64,000 nucleotides of DNA from Glandiceps talaboti (GCF_964340395.1 NC_135569.1:16773019-16837018), one strand, 5' to 3'. Counted from the first letter of the stretch, positions 24,143 to 36,537 are shown. Numbers and translations: made by a program. The notes: generated by a model not told the origin, from the sequence alone.

Positions 24143-25371
24143 ACTACGTCCATCATCACGGCGACAGTACAGTAGGGAGCCCTCTATGACACTCTCAGGA
24201 GAGAGAAAGCACGGGCTGACTCTTCCGGCACCAGATTTACAAACTTTACTCACACAACGATTGCAATTCGATTTAATAGAACGGCCACTGATTAACTTAA
24301 AACTCTAGAAGTTCTTCTCATTAAATCATAACATTATTTCTACATTGTCAATAGAAATTGAAATTTGAATGTAAACACTTTGTTACAAATTGTAGTCATT
24401 CCCCAAATTGTCTAATAGTAAACACAAGGCTCTCAAGGATATGAAAAACTAAGTTTGTATCCGAAGATCAATATCGTACCAACCTCAATCAGCATCCTAC
24501 AAAGTTTGTGCTATGAAGTGATTTAAACAAGTACATATCTGTTACGACTTCTTTACGGACATCAAGCCGATGTACACAATATAATCAACGATGATTGAAC
24601 CGTTTCGTGTAGTACAGATATGTTGAAGAGCTGCAAAGAATTTTATGTCGCACCTGTGCAACATTACTCAAATGCAATCTTATATTCCGGAACAATGAAC
24701 GTTATCCGAACTTAAGAAATGACAAGATTTTCGTAAAGTTTTAAGTTCATTTATTTTCTAAATCGCCTTTTTTATTTATATTCATTCATTATCGAGTGCG
24801 CTGTACATACATCAGATTTAAAAGCTGTCATTTAGTGTATTATATCACCGAGGTATAACGTACAACAAGATTTTGACTACAGTCGTTACGCAAATTGTAA
24901 CGAGAATTGTTGGTACGTGTTTGGTGTAGAATATAACAGTCCTGCCAAAATTCGCCTATGCAATACCGCAATGCTAAAATGACGTATTGCAGTTACAAAA
25001 TGAAATACTGCAATGAATGGATGCCGTACGCCGGTTCGAGAATGTCATTATGACTTACTGACATGATGAGATACTGTAATGTGAGTTTGCCGTTTGCGAT
25101 TATGCACTAAATTCTTTTACTTAGGCCTCAGACCCAACCCCACCACCTTCTAATGAAATTGGCAAACCTGAAAATAATGTTTCAGACAGCACAGTCGATT
25201 TCAAATATATAGATAGGAAAAATAATGATTTTGTTGACATGTTACTGTTACAGTATTTTAGTGCCATTCATTTACTATTATAGCTAACATTCATCTGTTT
25301 CTCAATTTGATTACCTTTTAAAAGTAATATTTATATTTAGGGGTACACAACATATGGTTTCATAGGAGGAA
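24143..25371. other. Non-coding stretch, nothing recognised
   Basis: No gene seen. Short echoes such as 'atgacgtattgcagttac' and 'aaatgaaatactgcaatg' near 24,980-25,080 may be a decayed local repeat. Confidence 0.45.
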
Positions 25372-25455
25372 AACTAAAATGGTTCAAACCCCTACCCCCA
25401 ACTAAAATGGTTCAAACCCCTACCCCCAACTAAAATGGTTCAAACCCCAACCTCA
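25372..25455. repeat. 28-bp tandem repeat, 3 copies
   Basis: Unit 'aactaaaatggttcaaaccc' plus 'ctaccccc', starting at 25,372, 25,400 and 25,428. The third copy is diverged. Confidence 0.95.
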
Positions 25456-26206
25456 AAGTAAAAGTTTTCTTTTTATCCAACATTGAAAAATTGATCTCGC
25501 CTCTTATGCTGTTAGAATTCACTGTGACACTGCCTCAGAACAGATATATAAGACCCCATGTAAACCATAAATGAGACTGAGTCAGAGACTCTCATTTTGA
25601 AGGAATTCCAAAGTGAGACCGTATCCGAGACTGGATTTGAGACTTGTATGCATATGATGTAAACAATATATAAACAGCGGACAGCAACAGAAGTCATCGC
25701 ATGACCAACGGATGCAGCTAGCTAAGAATGTATGGTGCAAATAGTCTTGTTTGCAAAGTCTGATGATTTCAAGCCCCTCAATTTCATGATTTTAGTAAAA
25801 TAGCCATACGAGAAATGAAATAGCCATCTCAGACTCGATAAGCTACAGTAAGAGGATAGGTCAAGGGGTGTACATATTTGTTTTTTCGTAAATTATCCGC
25901 TTATTATGCATCGATTATTGTGTACTAGTATGACCTTTGATTTTAACATGATGTGTTGAGTTTCAGTTCATCACTTTGGGAAAACAAAACATAACAGCTT
26001 GGAAACATTGTATATATCTCAGACAACTGTAGACTATAGTGGTCTGAGTATATATATCAACTACATGTATTAACCTTCTACTGACTGACATTAATTAATA
26101 TGAAAAGGGCAATGTTCTGCAGGTTCTTTATCCGATTCTTACCGTTGTTGGCGCTATAACTCTTCACGCTATCACACTCACGTACATATAATTTTGGCCA
26201 ATGTAT
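25456..26206. other. Non-coding stretch, nothing recognised
   Basis: No exon or repeat recognised. Confidence 0.5.
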
Positions 26207-26215
26207 GCACTCCTA

Positions 26216-26372
26216 TAGTCTTGCTGCTAGACTCTCGGGCTTTCTTTCGATACTATAAGCGAACGAAGTTCACAGTGAGGGCTTGCTCGAACTTCCATCC
26301 TCGAAAGCAATGTTCGGTCGTGTGTCGTACGTATTGTATCGGAAGAACATCCGAGGTCTAGCAGATAGACTA
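26216..26372. mobile_element. 157-bp MITE with 9-bp target duplication
   Basis: Inverted ends TAGTCTTGCTGCTAGAC and, inverted, TAGTCTATCTGCTAGAC. A perfect 9-bp direct repeat GCACTCCTA flanks it at 26,207-26,215 and 26,373-26,381. The body matches the outer parts of the 523-bp copy at 11,964, with 'cgggctttctttcgat' and 'aagcgaacgaagttc' on one side and 'atcggaagaacatccgag' on the other. Confidence 0.9.
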
Positions 26373-26381
26373 GCACTCCTA

Positions 26382-27099
26382 GTACTCGGATTCTAAAGTT
26401 CAAAGGAGTGAAAATGAACAAATTTGAAAAGAGTAAAATACAGATTGTGAAAAATTAATTTAATTGTATATAATTTTCACCTTATTTATCTAACAATTCC
26501 GCTGTGTTTAACGCTTAATACATTTTTTTAAAATTGTCTTTTTCCATAATTGCTTCAACCTAAAGACTAGATATTTGTCGATTGTACTACTTCTGTCATA
26601 GTTTGATGATATGTAAGGGAAGTAAATGAAGACCATTATAAATTAATGTGAACAAGACGAACTTAAGTGTAATATGTAGACTCACAGACTGGTATGTGGT
26701 ACACTATATTATATAAATTCAATTTACAGTATGAAAGACCTGGTATCTCTCAATTGTTGTTTCTGTGTATTAAGTTGTCCGTTCTTTTGGTCGTTGCTTA
26801 TTCTTGGAACCACAGACCTAAGGGATCGGTCAGTTGATTCGGCCGGGGGGGCGGTGGATTTGTAAGGGGAGGGTTACTCTGTTTTTGAAATTGACAGTAG
26901 AAGGGGGGGGGGGTTATGTTGTTTTGAAAATTGTGGATGGGGGGGGGGGGTCATTGTGTCTTGGAATGTGATGGTAGAAAAAAGTCCTTTTCTACAGTGG
27001 CATATAGCCTTGTCTGAAATGTGGTACATGTAAATATGTGTGTTTGTCCGTGTTTCTTACATGAATTCTTTAATATTACTCAATATTGTTCATTTCCCA
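26382..27099. other. Non-coding stretch with G-runs
   Basis: G-runs of 11 (26,903-26,913) and 12 (26,939-26,950) occur. No gene is seen. Confidence 0.55.
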
Positions 27100-27213
27100 C
27101 AGTCAGTCAGTCAGTCAGTCAATCAGTCAGTCAGTCAACCAACCAACCGAGCGACCGACCGAGCGACCGATCGATCGATCGATCAATCAATCGATCGATT
27201 GACCGACCGATCG

Positions 27214-27245
<32 letters not shown>

Positions 27246-27247
27246 GT
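27100..27247. repeat. Mixed tetranucleotide tract, LINE tail
   Basis: (CAGT)n, (CAAC)n, (CGAC)n, (CGAT)n and (CAAT)n blocks follow one another. On the minus strand the tract directly follows the LINE 3' end at 27,248-27,590 ('ggcgctttataaattcactgattgattg'), so it most likely grew from the tandem tail of that LINE. Confidence 0.85.
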
Positions 27248-27590
27248 GAATTTATAAAGCGCCAGTATCCACTACTATGTAGAGTTCAGAAGTGCTGTGC
27301 AGTTAGAATGCTCTGGAGAACCGATATGTCTTCAGGCCCTTTTTGAAAGTGTCAGCTGTTGGCTTTTGTCTTATTTCCAGTGGCAGTGCATTCCATAGAT
27401 GGGGTGCAGCACGTGGGAATGCACGCTCGCCATATGACAACAGTTTGTACTTGGGTTCATGCAATAAACATTTGGCAGTTGATTGGAGTGTCCTGGGATT
27501 TGGCTTCAAGTGAATTAGGCCAGATATGTAAGTTGGCGATGTATGATTGTATCTCACTGCACTGTTTGATGTCGGGGAACACATGGATGA
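27248..27590 (-). pseudogene. LINE 3' end, C-terminal fragment (minus strand)
   Basis: An open frame of 93 codons (27,584-27,303) contains YGERAFPRAAPHLWNALPLE and 'TFKKGLKTYRFSRAF'. This is the conserved C-terminal segment downstream of the RT domain in many CR1/Rex-like LINEs. 'PTYISGLIHLKPNPR' upstream fits the same family. A short 3' UTR with 'ggcgctttataaat' follows, then the tetranucleotide tail at 27,100-27,247. The RT itself is absent, so this is a 5'-truncated insertion. Confidence 0.85.
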
Positions 27591-29346
27591 AAATCATTAA
27601 TGAATAATGGAGAAAATCAAAATATGCAAGATATGGAATGCCACCTACTATGGCTTCACAATATCATGCACAACATTTAGAAAGTTGATCGTCATTTTAA
27701 ATGTCTGGTGCTGAACGATACGCAGTGATCATGGCGCCCTCTGGAGAGACACTCCTACCATTGTACGCAGGTTGATTAGCGCCATACACGGCCATACGAT
27801 TGACTACTGCCGTTTTTTTCACGGAAGTTGAAATGGGTAAACATATGCATTTTTGGCATTTCAGGGGTTGTCTCTCCGTGATCAATGTATTCAATTCCAC
27901 GTAAAATCAATTAATGAATGGCTTCGTACAAATTTAAATCGAAGCCAGCCCTCTTGCGGTCGTCGGGAGATGCTTCATTGGTAGAATCTCTGGGTAGAAT
28001 CTCTGGGCTCGATCAAATCCGACATGACGTAGTTGGCGTATTCACATAATACTAATTAATATGCAGTAATTTTCCCACGAATCGGCCATATTGAATTTAC
28101 GAAGACTAAAAGTAAGCATGACTCTGTTGTTCACCCTGCATTTTTACCTGTAACTTCAGTTTTTACCTCTAACAACAGTCCATATTCATGAGCATGTGTT
28201 CTGGTATGGTGTTGTGAAAGTATTGCTGTAGTGTAGATGTATAATTTGCTTATAATGCAGAGTTTTGCTGATGTGATGTCACGATGCATGGACCATGGAA
28301 GTAGTTCAAACTCGAGTACTGCATGCAGCGCTAGCAGCATGCATTGTTCATTTCTCTAGTTCTTCGCCCCCATTTTGGTAGTCAATATAGCATGTTTACG
28401 ATCGAACTGAGACTAAAACCATCGATAGTTCGGCAAGAATTATGATACACTCTCGACAGTTTAAAACTAAGACCAAAACCAGAACTTCAAAATCAACATG
28501 TACAATGTACAAATCAAGAACAGTTTTTTGTAACACAGACTCTTCATCTGTCAAAGTTGGCGGAGGAAATACATGGAAGTTGAAACAGTATCAATGACGC
28601 TATGTTATGGTACAGAGAAGTGTTTTGATTTCCCGCAGTGCCGATATCTTAGAAACCCTACTTACAGATCCCACTGGTGAAATTTATGCAAAATAATGTT
28701 GTGAAGACCACAGTTATCACAATGATCTAGTTCCCTCAAACGGGACGGGTCAACACAATCGATAGTAATGGCTGCTAAAACTTAATGCTCGACTGAAAAT
28801 TATGGAAAGACCTGCCCAACTGTACTGGTAGATTTTGCTGCAATGCAATAACTTTAAAAATTATGCTTCAAATTGTTAAAAGACAGATTGCATTCCTCAA
28901 AAAAACAACTGTTTTGAACAATGTTTAGCTTTTATTAATCAGTTAAAAGGGTCCATGGAGAACACTGTGTGCTTCAATTATATCATTCATTTGTATCTAC
29001 ACAGATATGATTGCCCTAATAAAAAAGTTGCTGAAAAAATTGAGAAAAGGTAGAAAGAAAGGTAGGTAAAAATGTATCATTTTATTGGCAAGTAGCTGTT
29101 AATACGTAAAAAGTAACTGATAATATCTAGGAATGAGACTCAAAAATCTGCCAATGATAGAAACATACTGGTTGAAACAAAGAATTTTTAAGAACTTCCT
29201 GAAAGGTAGCCAGGAAAATATTGCCGAGTAGCCACCTCTCTGCTAGTCACTATCATTAGACACATTTTCCACATTTGAATAATGTCTGTTTCAATTAGCC
29301 ACATGGAAAAGTCATTAGCCACAAACGTTGGAAATATTACATTGTT
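27591..29346. other. Non-coding stretch, weak inverted repeat
   Basis: 'tgatcatggcgccctctggagagac' near 27,727 and 'gtctctccgtgatca' near 27,868 form an imperfect inverted pair about 140 bp apart. Nothing else is recognised. Confidence 0.45.
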
Positions 29347-29392
29347 AGCACAACTGAACTGAGGTTCAGTAGTGCTATAGGGATAGTCCGGC

Positions 29393-29426
<34 letters not shown>

Positions 29427-29719
29427 GTGTGGATGTGTGTGTGTGTGTAAACAACTTAAATTCAAAAAACGCTGAACCGATTGCCATGATATTTGGTGGG
29501 TCCATTACCCTCTGTGTCTAGTTGGGAAATTGTTCAAATCAAAATGATAGCATCACAGGTGTGTGATTTAGGTCAAAAAATGTGATTTTTGCTCAAAAAA
29601 CTACTGGGCAGATTGGTGAGAAATTTGGTGGGAACATTCTTAAGGTGTAAAGTAAGATTTGTTCATGACATGATGAGTCATCAGTGATATGCAAATTAGG
29701 GCTAAAAATGTGTCTTTTT

Positions 29720-30177
29720 AGTCCCCACCGGACAAAGTCCGGGACGGGGACTTATGGATTGGGTTGAACAGATCTCATTCAAAGTTGGTATTAGGACAGT
29801 GTTCTATGACATACATGTACATGTGCATATTCATTGTTGTTGTGATACGATCCAATATGGCTGCCTGGCAGCCATTTTGTTTGCGATTTTTCTATGTCCA
29901 AAGCCATAACTCAGACATGCTTGAACAGATCACATTCAAAGTTGGTATTAGGACAGTGTTCTATGACATACATGTGCATATCCATTTTCATCGTGATATG
30001 ATCCCCCATACCCGACCAATCCTTTATTGTTGTAGGCATGTTCCATGTCAAACAAGCAGACACAACATATCTAAGTCTGTTTGTTTTAGGTTCACAAATG
30101 TTGTTGCGTGATCAGAGTAGTGATAATTCCTTAAAACCCAATCATAGTGGGGCTATGTCATTCTGAATGACTTGTTG
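29720..30177 (+). repeat. Family B repeat, copy 1
   Basis: Begins AGTCCCCACCGG and ends with 'catagtggggctatgtcattctgaatgacttgtt'. In other copies this reads GTGGGGACT, the inverse of the start. Internally a module with 'ggctgcctggcagccatttt' and 'agccataactcagacatgc' is partly repeated. It is inserted in family A copy 3. Confidence 0.7.
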
Positions 30178-30847
30178 GTTAAAAATCTATAATTCCAAAA
30201 CTACTGAGCAGATTGGGCTGAAATTTAATGGGAATGCATCTAGGGATGTATGGATGAAGAAATATTAAGCATACAATGATTCCATGAGTGATATGCAAAT
30301 TACTAATTAGGTGTACAAATGTTCATTTTTGGTCAAAAACTTATATCTCAAAAAGTACTTGGTCACCGAGTCTGAAACTTAGTGAGATGTTATTCTGTAG
30401 ATTTTCTTCAAAACATTTTGAGAAAATTGGCCTTAGCAACCATGACCACGCCCTTAGCAATAACCAAATGGCAGTGTATTTTGGTCAAATAACAACATTA
30501 TCTGGTAGGCAAATGAGTAAACATTCAAAAAATGTATGCAAATACCCTAGCAACCATGTCTATGCCCATAGCAAGAGCCAAACAGTCATGTATTTCACAA
30601 AGATAACAACAGGGAATAATTGACAATTGAATAAACATTCAATAAATGTATGTAAATTTGCCTAGCAACAAGACCAAGCCCATAGCAACAGCCAAATCAT
30701 CATGTATATTGCAAAGATAACAACAGCAATAGCAATAGAGACGAATAAACATTCAAAAAATGTATGCAAATGTGCCTAGCAACAAGACCACGCCCACAGC
30801 AACAGCCAAATGATCACATATGTTGCAAAGATTACAACGAGGGTTAA

Positions 30848-32465
30848 CCCTTTCACCACCAATGGCCTCATGGGATTGTGTGTTGTCCACCAGCCCCCTC
30901 ACTAACATAATGTGAGAGTGAGTGTGGTGTAATCAAACTGATATAAAAATACTTAGAGTTGCTTATTTTTAAAAAATAAGGTATCATTTGAATTGAAAAT
31001 AAATTTTCTACATCATAGTAGCAAATACATACATTCAAATATCACACACATAACCGAAATATGGATTAATGTAATAAAATATTAATAAAACAAACATAGG
31101 TTGTTTATTTATTGACATATCACAAATAAACAAAATATTTATATTACAAACAAAATTCAAAATACCAACATTTATGTTCCTACAAAACTTCTGTATACTG
31201 GTTGAATGGTCAAAATCGGCGAAAATTTGTCAGAAAATGTTATTTTTAGTCGTAATAAATTTGAACGAAAATAATTAACGGCTCACTAATCCGATAACAA
31301 CGCAATAGTCAGCCCCGCACCGGCAATCAAAGGGACAAAAATATCTGAAGTCGTCGCCCCAATACCTTCTGAAAAATCAGTTTGTGTAATTATATATCAT
31401 TATTTGACAGAACAACAAAAAATTATCACCAAATTTATCCTCAAAATCAGTAAAAAATGACCACAAGTTGGTAGTATACGAGTCAGAATCGGGACGCCAA
31501 AGTGACGCTTTTCGCCGACATGCTTACCCACGAAAGCAAATATGCAGTCGGGACTTCGAAGTTACGTTGCGATAATCTGATCCTTCCATATACTGTATTG
31601 AGTTCACGCAGCCATCTCCTTGTACAAAACATCGTATTCATAGTCAAAATTGAGAGGAAATTTCTACGAACAGCACCTTTATTTACATTGCAAACGATGT
31701 TAGGGGAGACACATTTTGCTTCGGCGTTGTTGAAATTTGAATTTTACATTGAAAAACTCGCGTAAAAAATCCGATCGGAAAATCGCCCATATCACGAGTA
31801 AGTTTCCCTCCACTGACCTCTACACACTGAGCTAATACAAATATAAGTCATTATTGAGCCGTAACAAAAAGAAATAAAACCAAAATAATCCACGATATAG
31901 CCCAAAATTACCCCCAGAACGTTAGCATTGGCGTCGGCACGGTCACAAGATTGCGTAAATTTGAACGACATTCAAAAATTCAACCGTAAACTGCCGTCGG
32001 CAGCTCACACGGCCTTAGCGGGAATTTGATGCTTACATACAAGTACAATGTGTTCCCATAGCTAAATACTTGTATTCAACGATGTATTTCAAGTCAAATT
32101 CTGTCGAAATATCCAAAGATAGTGACATAATTTATATTGTAGGCCATGTTATGAGAGCCGTTAATTACTTCCGCCATGTTGAAATTCGATTTCGTGAGCG
32201 AAAAACGCACAAAAAATTACGATCGCTCGTCATTTGGATCGTACTCCAGATACCGTTCACTGTCATGCTTTCAAAATGGCTGTGTAGATAAACAAGGCTA
32301 ATACGCATGTGTGGAACTAGTTATGGCAGCAAATTTTGCAGCAATAGCTGCCGTTAAACGGCTTAACGGCGAGGTAGGTGAATGAACTTTGGCGTTCCCG
32401 CAATAGCGGGAATTGGTGGGCGCCCTAGCGCGTTCCCGCAATAGCGGGAATTGGTGGTGAAAGGG
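30848..32465. mobile_element. TTAA-flanked piggyBac-like element, non-autonomous
   Basis: Ends are CCCTTTCACCACCAAT and the inverted copy ATTGGTGGTGAAAGGG, both directly flanked by TTAA (30,844-30,847 and 32,466-32,469). Removing it with one TTAA rejoins family A modules. CCCTTT termini plus TTAA are typical of piggyBac. The 1618-bp interior has no transposase frame; the longest + frame (31,502-31,765, 87 codons) is not recognised. Near the right end two direct repeats each contain the hairpin TTCCCGCAATAGCGGGAA (about 32,395 and 32,434). Confidence 0.85.
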
Positions 32466-32650
32466 TTAATAGACAATTGAATAAACATTCAAAAATATAT
32501 GTGAATATATCTAACAACATGATGATAGCATATATCGTAAAGATAGCAACATGGTGGATAGGCAACTGGATAGTCATTCAACAAATGAACACTTCTTGTT
32601 AGCATGGACTACCACATGGATAAACATTTTAAAAAACTGTACAGTTGTGC

Positions 32651-33249
32651 GACAAGGCCATTGGTGGTATTTTTTTAAAATTGTCTCGAGTTCTGTTATT
32701 TTTTGTCATATTATGTTATTATTGTTATCGTGAGCAGTAACAGTCATACTAAACCTTGCCGCCATCAAAATCTTGACTTTATCATGCTAAAATGAATTTT
32801 GCCAGTTTACTTACATAGTATTTCTATTTGAGATGCAAAATTTGAATTGATATTGTAATGTTCCTTCCTACATTGAATTAACCAATTCGTCACATCTTTT
32901 TAATCCTTTTTCTCCCGAGGGGGTACAAGTTGGGAGAAAGTCAAACAAAATTTCTTTGAGCAATACCACTGACCAATCTTTGCACTGTATAGACTTGTGT
33001 TTTTATTTTGTAAATTTATTTGGATGTTTTTATTCTTGGTAAAAGAAATAATCCAGTTATTCAGCAACTCTTTATCATATAATAGAATGACAAATTTAAT
33101 ATTACAATTGGATACATAAATATTGTTGTCACAGTTACAATTGGGGATTAGCAAATCTATTTTTAAGCTGATTTAGGCCTAATAAAAAACTTTGTGGTTC
33201 CAGTTACGCTTTCCAATTACGCTCAATTTTGGAATAGGTGGGTAGGTTG
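32651..33249. other. Non-coding stretch, nothing recognised
   Basis: AT-rich spacer between family A copy 3 and family B copy 2. Confidence 0.5.
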
Positions 33250-34965
33250 ATTTTTAGTCTGGATTGGGTTCCATCCATGTGTCCGTCCGTCTGTCCGGAG
33301 CCGTTTCTTGGAGATGCCTTGACCAATTTTTTTCAAACTTGGTACAGGGGCAACATACTATGGCATACATATGCATGTCAATTTGTTCCTGATACAATCC
33401 AATATGGCTGCCTGGCAGCCATTTTGTTTGCAAATTTTCCATGTCCAAAGCCATAACTCAGACATGCTTGAACAAGTCTCATTCAAAGTTGGTATTAGCA
33501 CAGTGATCTATGACATATCCATTTTCGTTGTGATACAATTCGATATGGCTGCCTGGCAGCCCTTTTGTTGGCGCAGTTTTCATGTTGAATGGTTAATTCC
33601 ATGACATCATTTTGAAGAGTAGACATGTCCCATGTCCAACGAGGAGACACAACATGAGTAGGCATGTTCCATGTCCAATGAGCAGACACAACATATCTAA
33701 GTCTGTTTGATTTATGTTCACAAGTGTTGTTGCGTAATCAGAGTAGTGATATCAAAAACAACCATATGAGGCCAAACAACATTAACCAGGTTTGAAAATG
33801 ACAACATAAACTGCCAGTTCCTTAAAACCAGTGTTTCCGCTGACCACTCGCAAAATCGCAAAATGCGAATAAAATCAGCATTTGGCGAGAATATTTTTGA
33901 TACAATTAGTTAAACTTGCGAAGCCAATTTAGAATAGGGCACCTGAAAATCTATGCGTAATGCTTGTGGTTTCTTTGTCGCAACGTGGAATATCCATAAT
34001 TTAAACTACATTGTATTACATTTAGAAGGAAGTGTACACAAATCATAAAATTGTTACATCAGTAATGCAAATAAATGTCATATCAAACTGAGTTCCGTGA
34101 CATGAAGTATGAACGACAGTGCAAACTTTCAATTTGACAGAGATACAGTTGTAAAAGTGTTTGATCCAAATTTTATGTCGCTGATCTGAGGAGAACTGTT
34201 AACACTGATAAAACTGATACATAATGTGCAAACCATGTTCACCTCAGACGAAGAGAATGGTGTAGTGAACAGTAGTGAACAGTAAATTCACGTTCGATCT
34301 AGTAACGAAGCTCAAAAAGAAAAAAAATCAGTTTTAGTGAGAATGAAATGGTGACGTGGCAGTTTGAATTTATCTAAGTGAAGTTTTCAGGAGAGACTGT
34401 CCAAAGATGTGGTCCATTTGATCATCGCTTCACTCGTGAGGGAACATGCCTCACCGTAATGGCCGTGCTATCGATGGAAACCCTTTCTCACCACATGTTA
34501 ATAAGTAACCAATCATGTGGATAAGTTATGATAATATCGCGTAGTTTCTAAACTACCCAAGACGTGCTCTCCACATCAGGAAATGGTCATGGGGCACATG
34601 AAACTGCTGAAACGTTATGCATACGATGGGTCATATTCAAATTTCACAGGTCACACTGCACATTGAGATTTAGAAAATAGTTACAATGAGAACTGACTAA
34701 AACCTAGATGTCTGGCGCTACAACTTTGAAGCAAAGATGAGAACCATACGTTTGCCAACATGACATGAAAAATGTATGTAAATAAACAGTAAAAACATGC
34801 AAGTTTGCGCTATTGTCTTTATTTATATAAGTTCATTTTTATTGCAAAAGTTTGGCTAATTGAAAGTCTGGTTTGGCTGGTAATTGTTAGTAAATTTTTT
34901 GACCCAGAGGAAACTGTTAAAACCCAATCATAGTGGGGACTATGTCATTTTCAATAACTTGTTTA
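33250..34965 (+). repeat. Family B repeat, copy 2, interrupted
   Basis: Starts near 'tttttagtctggattgggtt' and ends 'cccaatcatagtggggactatgtcatt'. Internal modules match copy 1: 'ggctgcctggcagccatttt' (twice) and 'agacatgttccatgtc'-like strings. A hAT-like insert (33,829-34,916) separates the body from the last 45 bp. Confidence 0.7.
33829..34916. mobile_element. hAT-like non-autonomous element
   Basis: TTAAAACC occurs on both sides (33,822-33,829 and 34,917-34,924) and matches a single site in family B copies 1 and 3, so the insert is well delimited. Ends are imperfect inverted repeats, CAGTGTTTCCGCTG and, inverted, CAGTTTCCTCTGG. An 8-bp duplication and CAGTG termini fit hAT. No transposase is seen in about 1.09 kb. 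Confidence 0.65.
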
Positions 34966-34977
34966 TTTTATTTTATC

Positions 34978-35180
34978 TTATTTGTTTTCATGTGTGAGTG
35001 TCTAGTTCAGTTTTTCCAAATGGTCTCTGTGTTATTGATTTCTTCCTATCAGATATACAACCATTACAGATTGGAAGACCAGTTTTATATAGTCTTTTTA
35101 AGTTGATGTCAATTTCCACATCTACTGTTTCTTGTGAGACATCACAATTTTTTGCGATTTTATTTTTTTTCTTGAATACG
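34978..35180 (-). repeat. Family D repeat, copy 2
   Basis: Reverse complement matches 11,086-11,290 and, at its other end, the 'tttacgtat' block at about 10,548. This copy is the uninterrupted (empty-site) form. Its minus-strand translation contains 'LPICNGCISDRKKSITQ' and 'QRPFGKTELDTHT'; the family is not recognised. Confidence 0.6.
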
Positions 35181-35636
35181 TAAAAAAAATGTTGGTGGGG
35201 TCAAGTAACCAGAACTAAACAATTAATTTTTTTATGCCTATATATAACAATGTAGATGTACCGACAAGAGTATCATAAATTCAGTACAAGAGTACCTTTC
35301 AATTTAAAATGTAGAATCAACTTAAAATTATTGTCATGACAAGTAAACAAGATGCAGCTTACTGCTTGATGCAGCTTGTTTGTGAACTACTTCAAATAGT
35401 CTTACAATAGCACAACTGTCTCACAAAAAAATACAAAAATAACAAGACTAAATTGACACACTGATGTGCACTGCATGCCATAAGGACAATAGTGAGATGA
35501 TGTTAAACCTATTCTACACTGTGGTGGGTGTCGTCTCTCCAGTGAGGGCTATACACTGACACTAGGGTGGAACTAGACTTGGGCTACATGATAGTATATG
35601 ATGTATATAATGGTGAATGTTATGTTTTTTTTACAG
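35181..35636. other. Non-coding stretch, nothing recognised
   Basis: AT-rich spacer before the first spectrin-like exon. Confidence 0.5.
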
Positions 35637-35688
35637 AAGTCGAAATGATAGAGATGATCACAATCCATGAAATGCTGGAGAAAAAGGT
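35637..35688 (+). pseudogene. Possible decayed alpha-spectrin exon
   Basis: A 'ttttttttacag' acceptor and an 'aaag|gtaact' donor enclose about 52 bases. In the frame that joins the next exon the product (EVEMIEMITIHEMLEKK) does not look like spectrin. In another frame 'NDRDDHNP*N' resembles the NRDCEQAEN that should precede the next exon's AFL, with a stop in place of Glu. This fits the right exon with an indel, but the evidence is short. Confidence 0.35.
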
Positions 35689-36060
35689 AACTAATAAATG
35701 ACTTCATTCATTCATTAGTCCCTTGAAGGAGGAAACTAGATACAAATGGGCTCCATCTATATGTCCATTCACAATACTCATTTTATCATGCAAGCTATCA
35801 TTTGAGACCTTGACTCTTGGCCATGACCTTCAGGGTCAATTATCAACATCAGTCCAATTTCTGCCGATCACAGACACATTTGTAGTACTTACATATTGCC
35901 AATTCCTTGTAAATCATGTTTACAAGTAATATTGAAGACAAGAATTATACACAAACATTAGTTTTGGTCCTCATATAACTTTTACTACATATTACATAAT
36001 TATTACATATTACTACAGAACTAAAAAAGAATTGATGATCACAACTATTGTTTTTTGCAG

Positions 36061-36171
36061 GCTTTCTTAGCCAATGAAGATCTTGGAGACTCCTTGGACA
36101 GTGTGGAAGCTTTGATTAAGAAACATGAAGACTTTAAAAAATCACTTGCAGCACAAGAAGAAGAGATCAGT
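36061..36171 (+). CDS. Alpha-spectrin exon, late spectrin repeat, part 1
   Basis: Spectrin repeats are three-helix bundles that form the membrane-skeleton rod. After a 'ttttttgcag' acceptor the frame reads 37 codons to a GTGAGT donor, phase 0 at both ends. The product [20 protein letters not shown], then KHEDF, is nearly identical to the alpha-II-type repeat whose animal form reads [20 protein letters not shown], well after the SH3 domain. So the exon belongs downstream of SH3, yet here it lies upstream of every SH3 exon. It joins in frame to the exon at 36,460. It may be a misplaced gene fragment or part of a different copy. Confidence 0.88.
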
Positions 36172-36459
36172 GTGAGTGAAAATAGTTCAATTTTATTGCT
36201 TTTCATACGGATGGAAATATTGGATTCAAAACTTTGAATATAGAAATGAAATCAAAGATTACAGACTCAAAGACAATGTAATATATCATGGTAATTATTT
36301 ATTGCATGATGAATATGACTAAGTAAATTTGTCATGATGTGTAAAAATAATAAAAGAATTATTGGATGTATACTTCCAGTGTGCAAAATGTATGCTTAGC
36401 ATAATTGGTACAAATACCCTGTGGCAGATATAGTAAATTCTTTTGTTTTTATTCTACAG

Positions 36460-36537
36460 GCACATGTTGACTTTGCCGTTAAACTTGTAGAAAGTGAACA
36501 TTATGCTGCAGAAGATGTCTCAGAACGTAGAGATACT
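36460..36537 (+). CDS. Alpha-spectrin exon, late spectrin repeat, part 2
   Basis: Acceptor 'attctacag' and donor 'act|gtaagt', with 26 codons in phase 0. The product AHVDFAVKLVESEHYAAEDV then SERRDT continues the previous exon as in animal alpha-spectrin (LQAFADQLIAAGHYAKGDIS, then SRRNE). The following exon, which should carry the end of the repeat, is not visible downstream. Confidence 0.85.

Larger units (their letters stand above)
29347..32650 (+). repeat. Family A repeat, copy 3 (longest, twice interrupted)
   Basis: Hairpin at 29,347-29,379, then (CTGT)n and GT at 29,394-29,450, then the 'ggtcaaaaa' modules. Next come at least three 'aataaacattcaaaaaatg' modules spaced about 118 bp (30,500-30,843), and CAGTTGTGC at about 32,642-32,650. 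A family B element (29,720-30,177) and a TTAA-flanked element (30,848-32,465) are inserted in it. Taking them out leaves about 1.2 kb of continuous family A sequence. Confidence 0.75.

Noticed and set aside
27021-27257. Overlapping frames rich in Ser-Asp-Arg
   Set aside because: Translation of the tetranucleotide tract.
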